Origin: Hybos culiciformis
Taxonomy: Eukaryota > Arthropoda > Insecta > Diptera > Hybotidae
Assembly: GCA_964007475.1 (NCBI GenBank)
Contig: OZ023273.1
Coordinates: forward strand, 23,733,557-23,797,556
Reading direction: 5' to 3'
DNA length: 64,000 nucleotides
Below the pieces are notes generated by a model, which saw only the letters and a program-made list of their open reading frames with translations, had not been told where the DNA came from and ran no database searches. Both the position numbers and the translations under genes were made by a program. Below, in pieces: positions 61,587 through 64,000 of the stretch. How positions within the stretch are numbered: the first letter of the stretch is position 1; the number at the start of each line of letters is the position of its first letter.

Positions 61587-63826
61587 ATGGAAGAAATTAA
61601 TGAAAATCAATCAATTACCGAGTCAATTAGTGATATAAAATTAAAAATATTGTCAGGAGAGTACATTATTCTTGATATGCAAGGTAATGTGACGAGCAAA
61701 GCCTGGAATATTTTTGGAAGAATTAAAAATTCGAATGGGGATGACATAAAAGACGTAGTCGCTTGTAAAAAGTGTAAAATTGTCTGTACTTACAAGAATA
61801 AAAGTACATCGAATTTACTGAAACATAAGTGCGTTATTATTTACAGTAGATTAGAAAAAGAAAAAGAAAATGTCTCTGTTGTTGTAGAAGCAGAAATAAA
61901 AAAAGAATGTTTGATAGAATGCACAAAATGGGTGGTAAAAGATGCTAGACCTTTCAGTGCTGTTGGAAGTGATGGTTTCAAACCACTAATACGTTTTTTT
62001 TTAAATATTGGTCATAAATACGGTCCTTTAGTTGATGTTAATCATCTACTTCCGCATCCAACAACAATTGGGAGAAACATAAAATTAGTGAAGGACAAAT
62101 GTAATGATTTTTTAAAAGAAGAAATTTCGAAATTTACAAAATTTGGATTTTCTTCTGACATTTGGACTGATAGTTATTCCAGAATCAATTATATATCGGT
62201 TACAATTCATTACATTAAAAATAGTGAGCTTTTAGAACGACAACTGGGAATGGTGCCAATGAATCATGATCGTAGCACAGGTAAGCTTATAATAATGTTA
62301 TTCCTGCAACACAGCACCTTATGTAGCTATATTTCGTTTGAAAAATTATTAAAATCAATATTATATCGAAACAATTTTCCTTATATAAATGTATTAATTT
62401 ACAGGTCAAAAAATTTTAGAAAAAATTACAAGGCTCTTACAAGACTATAATCTTTTATTAAAAAATTCTATAATAGTAACCGATCGGGGATCAAATATGA
62501 TCAAAGCTTTTGAATTGCAAGAAAGAATTAATTGTTCTGATCATTTATTGCATAATATTGTTACAAAAACTATTGAATATATATCCGAATTGTGTGAGTT
62601 AGAAGATTGATTTAAAAAACTAGCAACTTATTTCAAGAAATCAAATTTACATCATCTTACAACTACCGCTATTAAAAATTATTGTCCAACCAGATGGAAT
62701 TCATTCTTTTACCAAATCAAATCCATTGAAGATAACTGGAGTGCCATAAACAGTATTTTAAATGATCGAAATTTATTGAACAAATTAAATGCTATAAACC
62801 TAAATATCTTAAAAGAAATAACACAGTTGCTTCAAAATTTTGTTGACGTTTCTATTCAGCTTGAAGGAGCGAAATATCCCACTCTTCATCTTGTATATCG
62901 CGATTTCCATAAAAAAAGTACTTTTTTTGTACACCGTACGTAATCCATATTTTGATAAGAAAACTTTTTTATTTTTTACCAGATTTCAAAAATGTTAGTG
63001 TTTCTGCAAAGTAGAGGAAAATTAAGCCCAACCATAGTTTAAGTTTGTTCCGAATCCAGTAAAAATAAAAAAGTTTTCCTAACAAAATATAAATTACGTA
63101 CGGGTTACAAACGGCTTACTTTTTTTGTGGAAATCGCGATATACATTTATAACTTTTTTGAAAAAAATTTGCGCAATAGATGATAATGATTTTGAATCCA
63201 ATGTAATAGTTAGGCTCAAAAATAAATTAGTATTTTACATTGATACCATATGGGTACCAAATCTAAATATTTTCCACAAAATTGCATTATTTATGTTCCC
63301 CCCTACGAACCAATTAAAAATTTTTCATAACGATGAGAAAGCAGAAATTATTAATGAAATGAAATATTATTTAAAACAATTTTATGAAACTGACTTTTCA
63401 TTTGGTGGGTTACATGAAGAAACTCCACAAAATATTATGAAATTTTTCGCTGATGTAATTGTCCATCCAAAAACCGTGACATTTTCAAATCAAATGGAAT
63501 CTGAAATTAACATATATCAAAATACCAATATTATTCTTATTGAAAAGTTTGATGTTTTGCTTTGGTGGGAAAGCAACAAAAACCAATTTCCCATTTTGTA
63601 CAAATTAAGTCAAAAAATATTTGCTACTCCTGCCACCAGCTCTTCTTCTTAGCGAATATTTTCTGCAGCTGGAAATCTTATTACAGATAAAAGATCTCGT
63701 CTAGACCCTGAAAGAGTTTGTGATATTATGTTTTTGAATAAAAATTTAAAATATTATGAAGAACATTTCGATTTGAAAAATTTATTCGAAGAAGAAAGCC
63801 TAAGCGACAAAAATAATAATTTATAG
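61587..63826 (+). pseudogene. hAT transposase with BED finger, inactivated
   Basis: Exon 1 (61587-62280) begins with ATG. It encodes a BED-type zinc finger at about residues 38-82 (AWNIFGR, CKKC, HKC) and KWVVKDARPFSAVGSDGF, the start of the hAT catalytic core. SSDIWTDSY follows, with the first catalytic Asp at residue 191. A 124-bp GT-AG intron (62281-62404) is followed by IIVTDRGSN (second catalytic Asp) and CPTRWNS (conserved Trp). Three lesions break it: TGA at 62608-62610; a 240-bp MITE at 62899-63138; and TAG at 63650-63652 in the SSS-stop-RIFSAAGN motif, where the catalytic Glu (SER) belongs. The downstream frame continues in the hAT dimerisation region (LITDKRSRLDPERVCDIMFL) to a natural-looking TAG at 63824-63826. 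Similarity is to Hermes-type hAT transposases. Confidence 0.92.
62899..63138. mobile_element. Nested 240-bp MITE inside the hAT transposase
   Basis: Long terminal inverted repeats of about 80 bp: left CGCGATTTCCATAAAAAAAG, right (reverse complement) CGCGATTTCCACAAAAAAAG, with similarity continuing inward through CCGTACGTAAT and GAAAACTTTTTTATTTTT. ATAT flanks both sides (62895-62898, 63139-63142). Counting ATAT as the duplicated target keeps the transposase frame continuous across the insertion (LHLV then YTFITFLKKICAID). The element brings in stops and has no coding capacity. Confidence 0.85.
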
Positions 63827-64000
63827 GTATAAAATCTTCAAATTTCGTTTTTATAATTTATAAATATTTTTTGCAGCAACTACATATATTCTTACTAATT
63901 TGTGTTTTTTTTTTTTTTTTCAGAAAATCGAATTTTTATAACATTTAAATTCATAAATAAGATATTAATTAGTAAAAAATTTTTTTTTATAAAGAAAATA
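63827..64000. other. 3' flank within the hAT element
   Basis: A+T-rich sequence after the transposase stop. No terminal inverted repeat is reached before the window ends. Confidence 0.5.

Larger units (their letters stand above)
61219..64000 (+). mobile_element. Degenerate autonomous-type hAT transposon (right end outside the window)
   Basis: The interval contains a hAT transposase pseudogene. Ahead of it lies a 5' non-coding region with many ACTCGTA/GTACTCGT-like motifs on both strands (about 61230-61500), which resembles the subterminal binding sites of hAT elements. The left boundary near TAGCGACCTGCACGAGTA (61219) is inferred from a hAT-like terminal pattern. No target duplication can be tested because the right end is not in view. 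Confidence 0.65.

Overview
The window is a very A+T-rich eukaryotic, almost certainly insect, segment. It has long homopolymer A/T runs, genes split into small exons by long introns, GT-AG splice sites, and many short non-autonomous transposons. The two recognisable genes are arthropod-type: an invertebrate sarcoplasmic calcium-binding protein (SCP) and a trypsin-fold serine protease. The insect order cannot be settled from what is visible.

Layout. (1) 1-1481, minus strand: four exons of a secreted serine protease, running off the left edge before the active-site Ser. A signal-peptide exon in compatible splice phase lies at 6575-6644. (2) 6645-27764: about 21 kb with no recognisable gene, holding a 541-bp TTAA-flanked MITE (14009-14557) and an inverted-repeat element (24257-24512). 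(3) 27765-42943, minus strand: the complete coding region of SCP in six exons, 184 aa, with three good EF-hand loops and one degenerate one. Its introns hold a palindromic MITE (28453-28829), a hAT-type MITE with a perfect 8-bp target duplication (32330-32741), and a strikingly GC-rich island of alternating short inverted motifs with a potential G-quadruplex (42300-42840), close to the first coding exon. (4) 42967-60086: no recognisable gene. It holds a complex tandem array (45020-46500), two foldback elements, and the second, inverted copy of the TTAA MITE (57411-57951). (5) 60087-60830: an element with about 119-bp tandem units rich in ATGGC motifs. (6) 61219 to the right edge: a decayed hAT transposon. 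Its BED-finger transposase is broken by a TGA, by a 240-bp MITE inserted in the reading frame, and by a TAG where the catalytic Glu of the DDE triad should be.

The genes do not form a pathway: SCP is a cytosolic Ca2+ buffer and the protease is an extracellular enzyme. Most of the remaining structure is transposon-derived. The least explained items are the GC-rich alternating-motif island inside SCP intron 1, the 45-kb tandem array, a perfect 31-bp hairpin at 4102-4172, and a roughly 130-residue insertion inside the protease catalytic domain.
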